Program-made: the position numbers and the translations under genes
DNA from: JBQTHP01 sp052389755
Lineage (GTDB): Bacteria > Pseudomonadota > Gammaproteobacteria > Steroidobacterales > Steroidobacteraceae
Reading direction: 5' to 3'
Assembly: GCA_052389755.1 (NCBI GenBank)
Contig: JBQTHP010000114.1
Span: 1 to 16,705, forward strand
Length of the DNA stretch: 16,705 bases
Shown: one piece after another, positions 1-14,939 of the stretch
Position numbering within the stretch: the first letter of the stretch is position 1
Layout: each line of letters begins with the position of its first letter
The notes under the pieces: generated by a model
Database searches by the model: none
What the model was told of the DNA's origin: nothing
The model's input: only the letters and a program-made list of their open reading frames with translations

Positions 1-54
1 GATCGTCCCCACGTTCACGTGCGGCTTGGTGCGCTCGAATTTCTCTTTCGCCAT
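1..54 (-). CDS. tuf: Elongation factor Tu, 5' end only (copy 1, str operon)
   Basis: Only the first 18 codons are inside the window, read from the ATG at 54-52: MAKEKFERTKPHVNVGTI, the standard EF-Tu N-terminus just before the GTPase P-loop (GHVDHGKT lies beyond the edge). EF-Tu carries aminoacyl-tRNA to the ribosomal A site in the cytoplasm. A GAGGT Shine-Dalgarno sequence lies about 8 nt upstream. It is the last visible gene of rpsL-rpsG-fusA-tuf and is separated from fusA by a hairpin with a T-run, so its expression relative to fusA may be set there. A second tuf copy ends at 16572. The two visible pieces do not overlap in the protein, so their identity cannot be compared here. Confidence 0.96.
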   Translation of the reverse strand, partial: MAKEKFERTKPHVNVGTI

Positions 55-67
55 GGCGTGCTACCTC

Positions 68-127
68 AAAAACGACTCAGACGACTCCGACGACTCCGAC
101 GTCTGAGACGTCTGGGTCGTCTTAGCC
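68..127 (-). terminator. Imperfect hairpin plus T5 run between fusA and tuf
   Basis: Centred at 100/101, bases 74-100 pair with 101-127. By eye 22 of 27 positions pair, including one G-T pair, with mismatches spaced through the stem. On the minus strand the stem starts right after the fusA stop codon and is followed almost directly by TTTTT (A-run at 68-72 on the plus strand). This is the layout of an intrinsic terminator or attenuator reading from fusA towards tuf. The whole stem is built from degenerate 9-bp units such as GACGACTCC and GACGTCTGA. Partial rather than full termination is likely, because tuf follows directly and no separate promoter for it is visible. That is inference. Confidence 0.6.
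98..127 (-). repeat. Dispersed 30-bp repeat of 9-bp units, copy A (3' of fusA)
   Basis: Read on the minus strand, 127 to 98 matches 3627 to 3598 at 26 of 30 positions; both contain GGCTNAGACGACNCAGACGT. Both copies begin within a few bases of a minus-strand stop codon (fusA here, the DUF1579-like gene for the other). Inside the repeat the unit is 9 bp long (variants of AGACGACTC and AGACGTCTC). Copy A is extended into a palindromic array reaching position 74; copy B is not. Confidence 0.7.
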
Positions 128-2212
<2,085 letters not shown>

Positions 2213-2213
2213 T

Positions 2214-2225
2214 TGAGGATCCTCA
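2214..2225. promoter_or_regulatory. Perfect 12-bp palindrome over the fusA ribosome-binding site
   Basis: TGAGGATCCTCA is perfectly self-complementary. It contains the rpsG stop codon (TGA, minus strand) and the GAGGA Shine-Dalgarno of fusA, two bases before the GTG. As RNA it can fold as a 4-bp stem (UGAG/CUCA) with a GAUC loop, hiding the Shine-Dalgarno until a ribosome finishing rpsG opens it. Such coupling is inferred, not shown. The stem is short. Confidence 0.4.
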
Positions 2226-2702
2226 CCAGCGGTAGTGCGCGAAAGCCTTGTTGGCCTCAGCCATGCGATGCGTGTCTTCACGCTTGCGCACGGCGGCACC
2301 GCGGTTCTCCGCTGCATCCATGAGCTCGTGGGCGAGCCGGAAGGCCATCGACTTCTCGGTGCGCGCCCGCGCCGCCTCGATCATCCAGCGCATCGCGAGC
2401 GTCTGACGGCGCGAGGAGCGCACTTCGACGGGCACCTGATAGGTCGCACCGCCGACGCGGCGGCTCTTCACTTCCACCACCGGCTTCACGTTGTCGAGCG
2501 CCTGCGTGAGCACGGCGAGCGCATCCGCGCCCGTCTTGCCCGTCTTCTCGCCGATGCGGTCGATCGCACCGTAGATGATGCGCTCGGCAGCCGACTTCTT
2601 GCCGCTGTCCATGACGACGTTCATGAACTTCGCGAGCATCTCGTTGTTGAACTTCGGATCCGGCAGAACGTGACGGACCGGCGCCTGGGCGCGACGTGAC
2701 AT
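2223..2702 (-). CDS. rpsG: 30S ribosomal protein S7
   Basis: S7 binds the 3' major domain of 16S rRNA, nucleates assembly of the 30S head and lines the E site. The product is 159 aa, close to the usual 156. It begins MSRRAQAPVR and carries the family stretch RRVGGATYQVPVEVR in the middle and the KREDTHRMAEANKAFAHYRW end. The ATG at 2702-2700 lies 11 nt after the rpsL stop. Its Shine-Dalgarno GAGGT overlaps that TGA, so translation is probably coupled to rpsL. In E. coli S7 represses its own operon by binding a structured spacer of nearly 100 nt between rpsL and rpsG. The 11-nt spacer here has no room for that element. Confidence 0.98.
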   Translation of the reverse strand: MSRRAQAPVRHVLPDPKFNNEMLAKFMNVVMDSGKKSAAERIIYGAIDRIGEKTGKTGADALAVLTQALDNVKPVVEVKSRRVGGATYQVPVEVRSSRRQTLAMRWMIEAARARTEKSMAFRLAHELMDAAENRGAAVRKREDTHRMAEANKAFAHYRW

Positions 2703-2713
2703 GGTTTATGACC

Positions 2714-3088
2714 TCACTTCTTCGGGCGCTTGGCGCCGTACTTCGAGCGACCCTGCTTCCGCTCGCCGACGCCGGCGCAGTCGAGTGTGCCGCGCACCGT
2801 GTGGTAGCGCACGCCGGGAAGGTCCTTGACGCGGCCGCCGCGGATGAGCACCACCGAGTGCTCCTGCAGGTTGTGGCCTTCGCCGCCGATGTAGCTCGTG
2901 ACCTCGTAACCATTCGTCAGGCGCACGCGACAGACCTTGCGCAGCGCCGAATTCGGCTTCTTCGGCGTCGTCGTGTAGACGCGCGTGCACACGCCGCGCT
3001 TCTGCGGCGACGCGCCGAGCGCCGGCACCTTCGTCTTCTCAGACCCCGTCCGGCGGGGTTGCCGGATGAGCTGCCCTGTAGTCGCCAT
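2714..3088 (-). CDS. rpsL: 30S ribosomal protein S12
   Basis: S12 sits at the decoding centre of the 30S subunit and controls tRNA selection accuracy. The product is 124 aa, the standard length. The conserved blocks TTTPKKPNSALRK (around residue 42) and GGRVKDLPGVRYH (around residue 88) are intact. The lysines whose mutation gives streptomycin resistance in E. coli are wild type, and so is the aspartate at the RimO methylthiolation site. The start is ATG at 3088-3086, preceded by GTGAGGT. It is the first gene of the str operon, downstream of a strong sigma-70 promoter (3200-3228) and a 14-bp leader hairpin (3108-3139). Confidence 0.98.
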   Translation of the reverse strand: MATTGQLIRQPRRTGSEKTKVPALGASPQKRGVCTRVYTTTPKKPNSALRKVCRVRLTNGYEVTSYIGGEGHNLQEHSVVLIRGGRVKDLPGVRYHTVRGTLDCAGVGERKQGRSKYGAKRPKK

Positions 3089-3107
3089 GCATACCTCACG
3101 TAGAAGA

Positions 3108-3139
3108 ACACCGGGCCGCCTCGTGAGGCGGCCCGGTGT
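3108..3139 (-). promoter_or_regulatory. Perfect 14-bp hairpin in the rpsL leader
   Basis: Bases 3108-3121 pair perfectly with 3126-3139, leaving a 4-nt loop (CGTG on the plus strand). On the minus strand the stem ends about 10 nt before the rpsL Shine-Dalgarno and 19 nt before the ATG, inside the 5' leader transcribed from the promoter at 3200-3228. Minus-strand sequence after it (TCTTCTACG) is only mildly T-rich, so it may act as a leader stabiliser, an attenuator or a site affecting initiation. Read on the plus strand it is followed by CTTTAAA, so it could also stop transcription entering from the pseudogene side. The structure is certain; its role is inferred. Confidence 0.6.
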
Positions 3140-3199
3140 CTTTAAATCCCTGTTTTTCGGGCGCCCCGAAGTACGGGGGCGGCACTCGAAAGGCCGGCG

Positions 3200-3228
3200 A
3201 TTCTAGGAACCGGCCCCCAAGGTGTCAA
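3200..3228 (-). promoter_or_regulatory. Sigma-70 promoter of the str operon (rpsL-rpsG-fusA-tuf)
   Basis: On the minus strand TTGACA (3228-3223) is followed after exactly 17 bp by TAGAAT (3205-3200). The -35 matches the consensus and the -10 differs at two positions (TAGAAT against TATAAT). The expected start of transcription is near 3193, giving a leader of about 105 nt before the rpsL ATG. This leader holds a C-rich hairpin (CCCCG ... CGGGG, around 3164-3178) and the 14-bp hairpin at 3108-3139. It is the best promoter-like sequence I find in the window, and it explains how the str genes are expressed independently of the rpo operon upstream. Confidence 0.8.
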
Positions 3229-3273
3229 CCCGGTGCTGCGGTGCGGCAGCCCCGACCGAGCGGTTGCGGCCCG

Positions 3274-3597
3274 CTGCCCGAGCGGGAGGTCAAGGCCGAC
3301 CTCGCCCTCTGGCCCGTTCAGTTCGCCGTGACGGCCGATGATCTCACCGTGCTGCAGAAACGCGCCGAGACCAGCGAGCAGACGATACGCGCATTCCTGG
3401 CGAAAGGCTTCGCGGGAGAGGCGATCACGGTCTCCGCGCCCCGCGTGAACGACCCGACGCTCAAGGCATCGTCGGTCGCGCAGGCAATCTCGCGGGCTAT
3501 ACCGCCGAGGTCACCGTCACGCTACGGACCGAAAGGATCGACGCGGGTGCGCGAGGCGATCCAGCGCTCCCGGCGAGCTCGCTCTTGGTCCCTCTTC
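3274..3597 (+). pseudogene. SIMPL-domain (DUF541) protein fragment, frameshifted and truncated
   Basis: Translation from 3274 gives LPEREVKADLALWPVQFAV, then LQKRAETSEQTIRAFLAKGF and ITVSAPRVND. This pattern is familiar from the start of mature periplasmic SIMPL/DUF541 proteins. The match then jumps frame near 3475-3483 to GNLAGYTAEVTVTLRTERID. It jumps again at about 3543-3547, where one extra G precedes VREAIQRS, and again near 3569-3571, where one extra C precedes GELALG. There is no signal peptide or start upstream (the rpsL promoter is there), and the C-terminal half is missing because homology ends at the 9-bp repeat at 3598. A decaying remnant is the simplest reading. Function is not expected. 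The family call is from memory of the sequence pattern. Confidence 0.7.
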
Positions 3598-3627
3598 GCC
3601 GTCTTAGACGTCTGAGTCGTCTGAGCC
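3598..3627 (-). repeat. Dispersed 30-bp repeat of 9-bp units, copy B
   Basis: This copy matches the one at 98-127 at 26 of 30 positions in the same orientation. Three 9-bp units are visible on the plus strand: GTCTTAGAC, GTCTGAGTC, GTCTGAGCC. It lies exactly at the junction between the SIMPL remnant and the stop codon of the DUF1579-like gene (TGA at 3631-3629), starting 1-2 nt past that stop on the minus strand. Confidence 0.7.
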
Positions 3628-3628
3628 G

Positions 3629-4150
3629 TCACGGACTCTTCGTGTAGTACCCGTCAAAGACTTCCGCCCACGTCCGTCCAGCGTCTTCCGACGCGCGCCA
3701 GTGCTGACGCACGCGCCCGTCGGACAGCGGCGTCCACTCGATCCGGTGAAGGATCGACACGCCTTCGTTTCCTGCCGGACGGGTGCCTTCGAGGCGCATG
3801 CGTCCGTCCTCGAACCGACCCTCGAGGTACAGCGGTTCGCCCCCAACGTCGCTCCACGTCTGATGCCAGATGGCGCGTGCCGAGTCATAGAAGGTCAGGC
3901 TGTGTCCGCGGTGATTGCCCGAGGAGCGCCACGTCTCGAGCAGCGCGCACCCGTCGAGCACTTTCTCGATGCGATTGCTGCCGGCGACTTTCCCCTGATT
4001 CGTCACGCTCCAGGTGCCGAGCCAGAAATCGAACTGCCCGTATTCCGCGCCGCTGCAACGCGCGCCACTCGTCTCGGCGGCCACAGCGAACCCCGCGAGT
4101 TGCAGAGCCGCGATGATCAGCCCGTGGAACGCGCACCGAAGCATGCTCAT
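3629..4150 (-). CDS. Secreted DUF1579-like protein of unknown function
   Basis: The product is 173 aa from the ATG at 4150-4148, chosen because GGAGGG lies 9 nt upstream and the protein then begins with a signal peptide (hydrophobic LIIAALQLAGFAVA at residues 11-24, likely cleavage near residue 25). The mature part carries QFDFWLGTWSVT (39-50), GSNRIEKVLDGCALLETW (57-74), SLTFYDSARAIWHQTW (84-99) and IEWTPLSDGRVRQHW (137-151). This is the layout of small lipocalin-like beta-rich proteins grouped with DUF1579. Cysteines 32 and 68 could form a disulfide in the periplasm. No enzymatic motif is visible and I assign no function. It reads in the same direction as rpoC and rpsL but lies downstream of the rpoC hairpins and has no obvious promoter. 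Its 5' end abuts the broken AHSA1 fragment. Confidence 0.75.
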   Translation of the reverse strand: MSMLRCAFHGLIIAALQLAGFAVAAETSGARCSGAEYGQFDFWLGTWSVTNQGKVAGSNRIEKVLDGCALLETWRSSGNHRGHSLTFYDSARAIWHQTWSDVGGEPLYLEGRFEDGRMRLEGTRPAGNEGVSILHRIEWTPLSDGRVRQHWRASEDAGRTWAEVFDGYYTKSP

Positions 4151-4169
4151 GAGCGCATACCCTCCAACC

Positions 4170-4502
4170 CTGAACGCGGCTCCTTCGGGCTGCTTCTGCG
4201 AGAGCCTCGCCGACGGCGGCTTCATCGAGCACGGTCGCGTCACCTACGCGGCGCCGGGCAAGGCGCTTCGCGTGAACGCGCCATTCGGCCCGCTGCACGA
4301 GATGGGCGGGGCGGGGACGCTGACTGCGCAGTTCGAGGCCGAAGGCGGCGGCGGGACGAAGCTCACGCTCGACTTCGTCGGCATGGGCTTCGAGCCGAAG
4401 ACCGGGCTCGCAGCGATGGCTCCGCTGTACGATCAGGTCTTCGCCGACGCGATGCAGCGCCTCAAGCGCTACGCAGAAGTGACCCGCAAGCAGCAGCGCT
4501 GA
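4170..4502 (+). pseudogene. AHSA1/SRPBCC-domain protein, C-terminal part only
   Basis: From about 4170 the plus strand encodes GCFCESLADGGFIEHGRVTY, then APGKALRVNAPFGPLHEMGG, then GGGTKLTLDFVGMGFEP and a C-terminal helix ending DAMQRLKRYAEVTRKQQR, with a TGA at 4500-4502. This matches the second two-thirds (about 110 residues) of AHSA1-like SRPBCC proteins that normally run to about 160-200 aa. The reading frame stays open leftwards to an ATG at 4014, but that stretch is antisense to the signal-peptide gene and bears no resemblance to the family. The N-terminal strand, helices and start are therefore gone, with the break at about 4165-4172. It is intact in frame and could be a recent truncation. 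Expression is unlikely. Confidence 0.7.
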
Positions 4503-4542
4503 CCGATGGGATATCGGCACGCGCCTTGCTCGGCTTCACAGC

Positions 4543-4614
4543 ATGAAAGCTCGTTTCGACACTCTCTCGATTCTGATGGGTCTTCTGATCCTCGTCGCCC
4601 TCTTCTCCGGTTGA
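4543..4614 (+). CDS. Possible 23-aa membrane peptide
   Basis: ATG at 4543 to TGA at 4612-4614 encodes a short peptide starting MKARFDTLS, followed by a hydrophobic run (ILMGLLILVALFSG) able to span a membrane. It lies between the truncated AHSA1 fragment and the rpoC terminator region, and its last codons overlap the outer hairpin at 4602-4622. No convincing Shine-Dalgarno is visible, so it may be a chance frame or the remnant of a gene start. I do not recognise a family. Confidence 0.22.
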   Translation: MKARFDTLSILMGLLILVALFSG

Positions 4615-4645
4615 GGGAGAAGGCTACAGGCTACAGCCTGTAGCC
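4602..4645 (-). terminator. Two hairpins directly after rpoC
   Basis: The first is a perfect 10-bp stem, GGCTACAGGC (4622-4631) with GCCTGTAGCC (4636-4645), loop TACA on the plus strand. It begins one base after the rpoC stop codon (4647). The second is CTTCTCC (4602-4608) with GGAGAAG (4616-4622), sharing base 4622 with the first. Neither is followed by a clear T-run on the minus strand, so it may work as a weak or Rho-assisted terminator or as a 3'-end stabiliser. The first stem is made of the same 7-bp words (GGCTACA / CCTGTAG) as the array after the other tuf gene at 16534-16565. Confidence 0.5.
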
Positions 4646-4646
4646 G

Positions 4647-8864
<4,218 letters not shown>

Positions 8865-8873
8865 CAGTTCACC

Positions 8874-12953
<4,080 letters not shown>

Positions 12954-12976
12954 CGGGTCACCTCTGAAAATCAATG

Positions 12977-13006
12977 AACGGCGTTCGCGCAAGCGCGAAC
13001 GCCGTT
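12977..13006 (-). promoter_or_regulatory. Perfect 13-bp hairpin between rplL and rpoB (attenuator candidate)
   Basis: Bases 12977-12989 pair without mismatch with 12994-13006, loop CAAG on the plus strand. On the minus strand the stem is followed by CATTGATTTT, a weak T-rich tract, and then by the rpoB Shine-Dalgarno. A smaller stem, CGGGC/GCCCG (13013-13017 with 13021-13025), and GTGCG/CGCAC (13040-13050) precede it after the rplL stop. E. coli has a partial terminator in this same spacer that lets only a minority of transcripts continue into rpoBC, plus an RNase III site. A matching role here is inferred from position and structure. Confidence 0.7.
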
Positions 13007-13054
13007 GAAAGTCGGGCGAAGCCCGTGAAGAGTCGCCCTGTGCGGCGCACGAGG

Positions 13055-13444
13055 TTACTTGACCTCGACTTTCGCGCCGGCGTCCTCGAGCTTCTTCTTC
13101 ATCGTCTCGGAGTCGGCCTTGGAAACGGCTTCCTTGACCGTGGAGGGCACGCCCTCGACCAGGTCCTTCGCTTCCTTCAAGCCGAGACCCGTGATCTCGC
13201 GGATGACTTTGATCACGGTGACCTTCTTCTCCGCGGGATACTCCTTGAGCACCACGGTGAACTCGGTCTGCTCCTCCGCCGGAGCGGCAGCGCCGGCGGC
13301 CGCGGCGCCCGGAGCCGCGGCAAGCGCGACTGGGGCAGCGGCCGTTACGCCGAACTTCTTCTCCATGTCGGAGATGAGCTCGACGACCTCGATGACGGAC
13401 ATCTTGGAAATTGCGTCGAGGATTTCGTCTTTGCTGACAGCCAT
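13055..13444 (-). CDS. rplL: 50S ribosomal protein L7/L12
   Basis: L7/L12 forms the multi-copy stalk of the 50S subunit that recruits and activates translational GTPases such as EF-Tu and EF-G, both encoded nearby. The product is 129 aa (usual 120-128). The N-terminal dimerisation and L10-binding helix region covers residues 1-33. A flexible hinge rich in Ala, Gly and Pro covers 35-57. The C-terminal factor-binding domain has VIKVIREITGLGLKEAKDLV and a KAEVEVK-like end (AGAKVEVK). The ATG at 13444-13442 has a strong AGGAGA 6 nt upstream and is 34 nt after rplJ. That suits the several-fold excess of L12 over other ribosomal proteins. Confidence 0.98.
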   Translation of the reverse strand: MAVSKDEILDAISKMSVIEVVELISDMEKKFGVTAAAPVALAAAPGAAAAGAAAPAEEQTEFTVVLKEYPAEKKVTVIKVIREITGLGLKEAKDLVEGVPSTVKEAVSKADSETMKKKLEDAGAKVEVK

Positions 13445-13478
13445 GTTGGGTCTCCTAAAGGTTTATCAAGACAAGTGT

Positions 13479-14012
13479 TTACGCGCTGGCGGCTGCTTTC
13501 AGATCCCGAATCGCGGCGATCGTCCGCACGAGCTTGACCTGCGGCTCCGCGAGCGTGCGCACGAGCTTCTCGATCGGTGCCTTGAGCACCCCGAGCAGCA
13601 TCGACAGCGCCTGTTCGCGCGTCGGCAGACTCGCGACTTTCTCGATTTCCTTCGCGGACATGACCTGTCCGCCCAGGGATACGAGCGTCGCGACGAGCTT
13701 TTCGTTCGCCTTCGCGAAGTCCTTCACCACGCGCGCGGCCGCGCCCGGATCGTCCTTCGAGAACGCGAGCACGAGCGGACCCTTCAACCGGGGACCGATC
13801 GGCTCGAACGCCGTGCCGGCGATCGCCTTGCGCGCAAGCGTGTTCTTGACCACACGCACGTACACGCCCTGGGCTCTCGCCTTGGCACGCAGCTCGGTCA
13901 TCTGCGAGACCGTGAGGCCGCGGTACTCGGCGGCGACCACGGACAGGGCTTTCGCCGCGACCGCGCTCACTTCCGCTACCAGCGCCTTCTTGTCTTGGAG
14001 GTTGAGTGCCAT
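13479..14012 (-). CDS. rplJ: 50S ribosomal protein L10
   Basis: L10 anchors the L12 dimers to 23S rRNA at the stalk base, and in complex with L12 it represses its own mRNA leader. The product is 177 aa, near the usual 165-177. The N-terminal rRNA-binding domain starts MALNLQDKKALVAEVSAVAA, followed by VVAAEYRGLTVSQMTELRAK and VRVVKNTLARKA. The C-terminal helical spine that binds L12 runs to the end (KLVRTIAAIRDLKAAASA). The start ATG at 14012-14010 is preceded by an AGGAGAGAAGGA stretch. It is 232 nt from rplA, the largest spacer in this part, filled with the leader described separately. Confidence 0.97.
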   Translation of the reverse strand: MALNLQDKKALVAEVSAVAAKALSVVAAEYRGLTVSQMTELRAKARAQGVYVRVVKNTLARKAIAGTAFEPIGPRLKGPLVLAFSKDDPGAAARVVKDFAKANEKLVATLVSLGGQVMSAKEIEKVASLPTREQALSMLLGVLKAPIEKLVRTLAEPQVKLVRTIAAIRDLKAAASA

Positions 14013-14044
14013 TCCTTCTCTCCTGCCTGAAGATCACTTCGATC

Positions 14045-14068
14045 GGAGCGCGCATCCGTGCCCGCTCC
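14045..14068 (-). promoter_or_regulatory. Hairpin in the rplJ leader near the start site
   Basis: GGAGCGCGC (14045-14053) pairs with GCCCGCTCC (14060-14068) apart from one mismatch, loop of 6 nt. It lies about 33 nt before the rplJ ATG, between the L10-binding element and the ribosome-binding site. No T-run follows. It may take part in the folding switch that closes or opens the rplJ start when L10-L12 binds. This role is inferred from position only. Confidence 0.4.
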
Positions 14069-14118
14069 ACCTGTGACGGTGACCTTCCGGCTCGAGGAAA
14101 CCCTCGAATCCGAACAGC

Positions 14119-14173
14119 GGTTCACCATCTGCGCAGGCGATCATTAAGAGCTCTTCGCTCGCCTGCGGTCTTC
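14119..14173 (-). ncRNA. L10 leader (L10-L12 autoregulatory mRNA element)
   Basis: On the minus strand the segment begins GAAGACCGCAGGCGAGCG and ends TCGCCTGCGCAGATGGTGAA. CGCAGGCGA (14167-14159) pairs perfectly with TCGCCTGCG (14140-14132), and the flanking ACC / AGATGGTGA is the conserved internal loop of the L10 leader. The same words (GACCGCAGG, CCUGCGUAGACGGUGA) mark the E. coli rplJ leader, where the L10-L12 complex binds and blocks translation of rplJ and rplL. The stem is capped by a self-complementary AAGAGCTCTT. The element lies about 105 nt before rplJ, as expected. Family assignment is from remembered consensus. Confidence 0.8.
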
Positions 14174-14208
14174 GATGGAATTTCCACGAGCTTGCGCCCG
14201 GGAATCAA

Positions 14209-14232
14209 CGTCGCTCGCTCGCGCGAACGACG
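14209..14232 (-). promoter_or_regulatory. Hairpin just after rplA
   Basis: CGTCGCTCGC (14209-14218) pairs with GCGAACGACG (14223-14232), 9 of 10 pairs, the tenth possible as G-U in the minus-strand transcript. It starts 12 nt after the rplA stop. The minus-strand sequence after it (TTGATTCCC) has no T-run, so termination is not obvious. It may protect the upstream rplK-rplA message or mark an RNase cleavage region. Unproven. Confidence 0.4.
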
Positions 14233-14244
14233 CCCATCAATCAA

Positions 14245-14937
14245 TCAACTCAAACTTGCCTGATCGACCTGCACGCCCGGCCCCATCGTCGAGGACACGG
14301 TAACGCGCTTGAGATAGATGCCTTTCGACGACGAAGGCTTCGCCTTCTGCAGGTCGTGGATGAGCGCAATCAGGTTGTCCTTGAGCGCGCCGACCTCGAA
14401 GCTCGCCTTGCCGATCGTGCAGTGAACGATGCCGGCCTTGTCGACGCGGTAGGTCACCTGACCCGCCTTCGCGTTCTTCACGGCCGTGGCCACGTCCGGG
14501 GTCACGGTCCCGATCTTCGGGTTCGGCATCAGGCCGCGCGGGCCGAGAATCTGGCCGAGCTGGCCCACCACCCGCATCGCGTCGGGGCTCGCGATCACAC
14601 GGTCGAAGTTGATCTCGCCCGCTTTCACTTTCGCCGCCAGGTCTTCGAGCCCGACGATGTCGGCGCCCGCGGCCTTGGCCAGCTCCTGGTTCTTGCCCGA
14701 CGTGAAGACGGCGACGCGCACGGTCTTGCCCGTGCCGTGCGGCATCACGGTCGAGCCGCGCACCTGCTGGTCGGACTTGCTCGCATCGATGCCGAGATTC
14801 ACCGCAGCATCGACCGATTCGTTGAACTTCGCCGTGGCGAGCTCCTTCACGAGCTTGAGGGCATCGTCCACCGGATACTGCTTGCCGGGCGCCACTTTCT
14901 GCGTCCACGGCTTCTGTCGTTTCGCTACGAACGGCAT
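14245..14937 (-). CDS. rplA: 50S ribosomal protein L1
   Basis: L1 binds 23S rRNA helices 76-78 to form the mobile L1 stalk that helps deacylated tRNA leave the E site. It is also the translational repressor of rplK-rplA in E. coli. The product is 230 aa, normal for the family. The signature LGPRGLMPNPKIGTVT is at residues 131-146. The start ATG at 14937-14935 (MPFVAKRQKPWTQK) is preceded by GGAGGGGG and lies 2 nt after the rplK stop, so the two genes are translationally coupled. The frame is open far upstream over rplK, but that part shows no L1 similarity. Confidence 0.97.
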   Translation of the reverse strand: MPFVAKRQKPWTQKVAPGKQYPVDDALKLVKELATAKFNESVDAAVNLGIDASKSDQQVRGSTVMPHGTGKTVRVAVFTSGKNQELAKAAGADIVGLEDLAAKVKAGEINFDRVIASPDAMRVVGQLGQILGPRGLMPNPKIGTVTPDVATAVKNAKAGQVTYRVDKAGIVHCTIGKASFEVGALKDNLIALIHDLQKAKPSSSKGIYLKRVTVSSTMGPGVQVDQASLS

Positions 14938-14939
14938 GG

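Noticed and set aside
3136..3273. Start of the plus-strand frame leading into the SIMPL fragment
   Set aside because: This stretch holds the rpsL leader and promoter; the translation has no signal peptide and no family resemblance.
4014..4169. N-terminal part of the plus-strand open frame leading into the AHSA1 fragment
   Set aside because: It is antisense to the signal peptide and first conserved block of the DUF1579-like gene, and does not resemble the N-terminus of AHSA1 proteins.
3089..4646. Insertion sequence or integrase explaining the extra DNA
   Set aside because: No transposase, integrase, terminal inverted repeats or target duplications could be seen in either strand.
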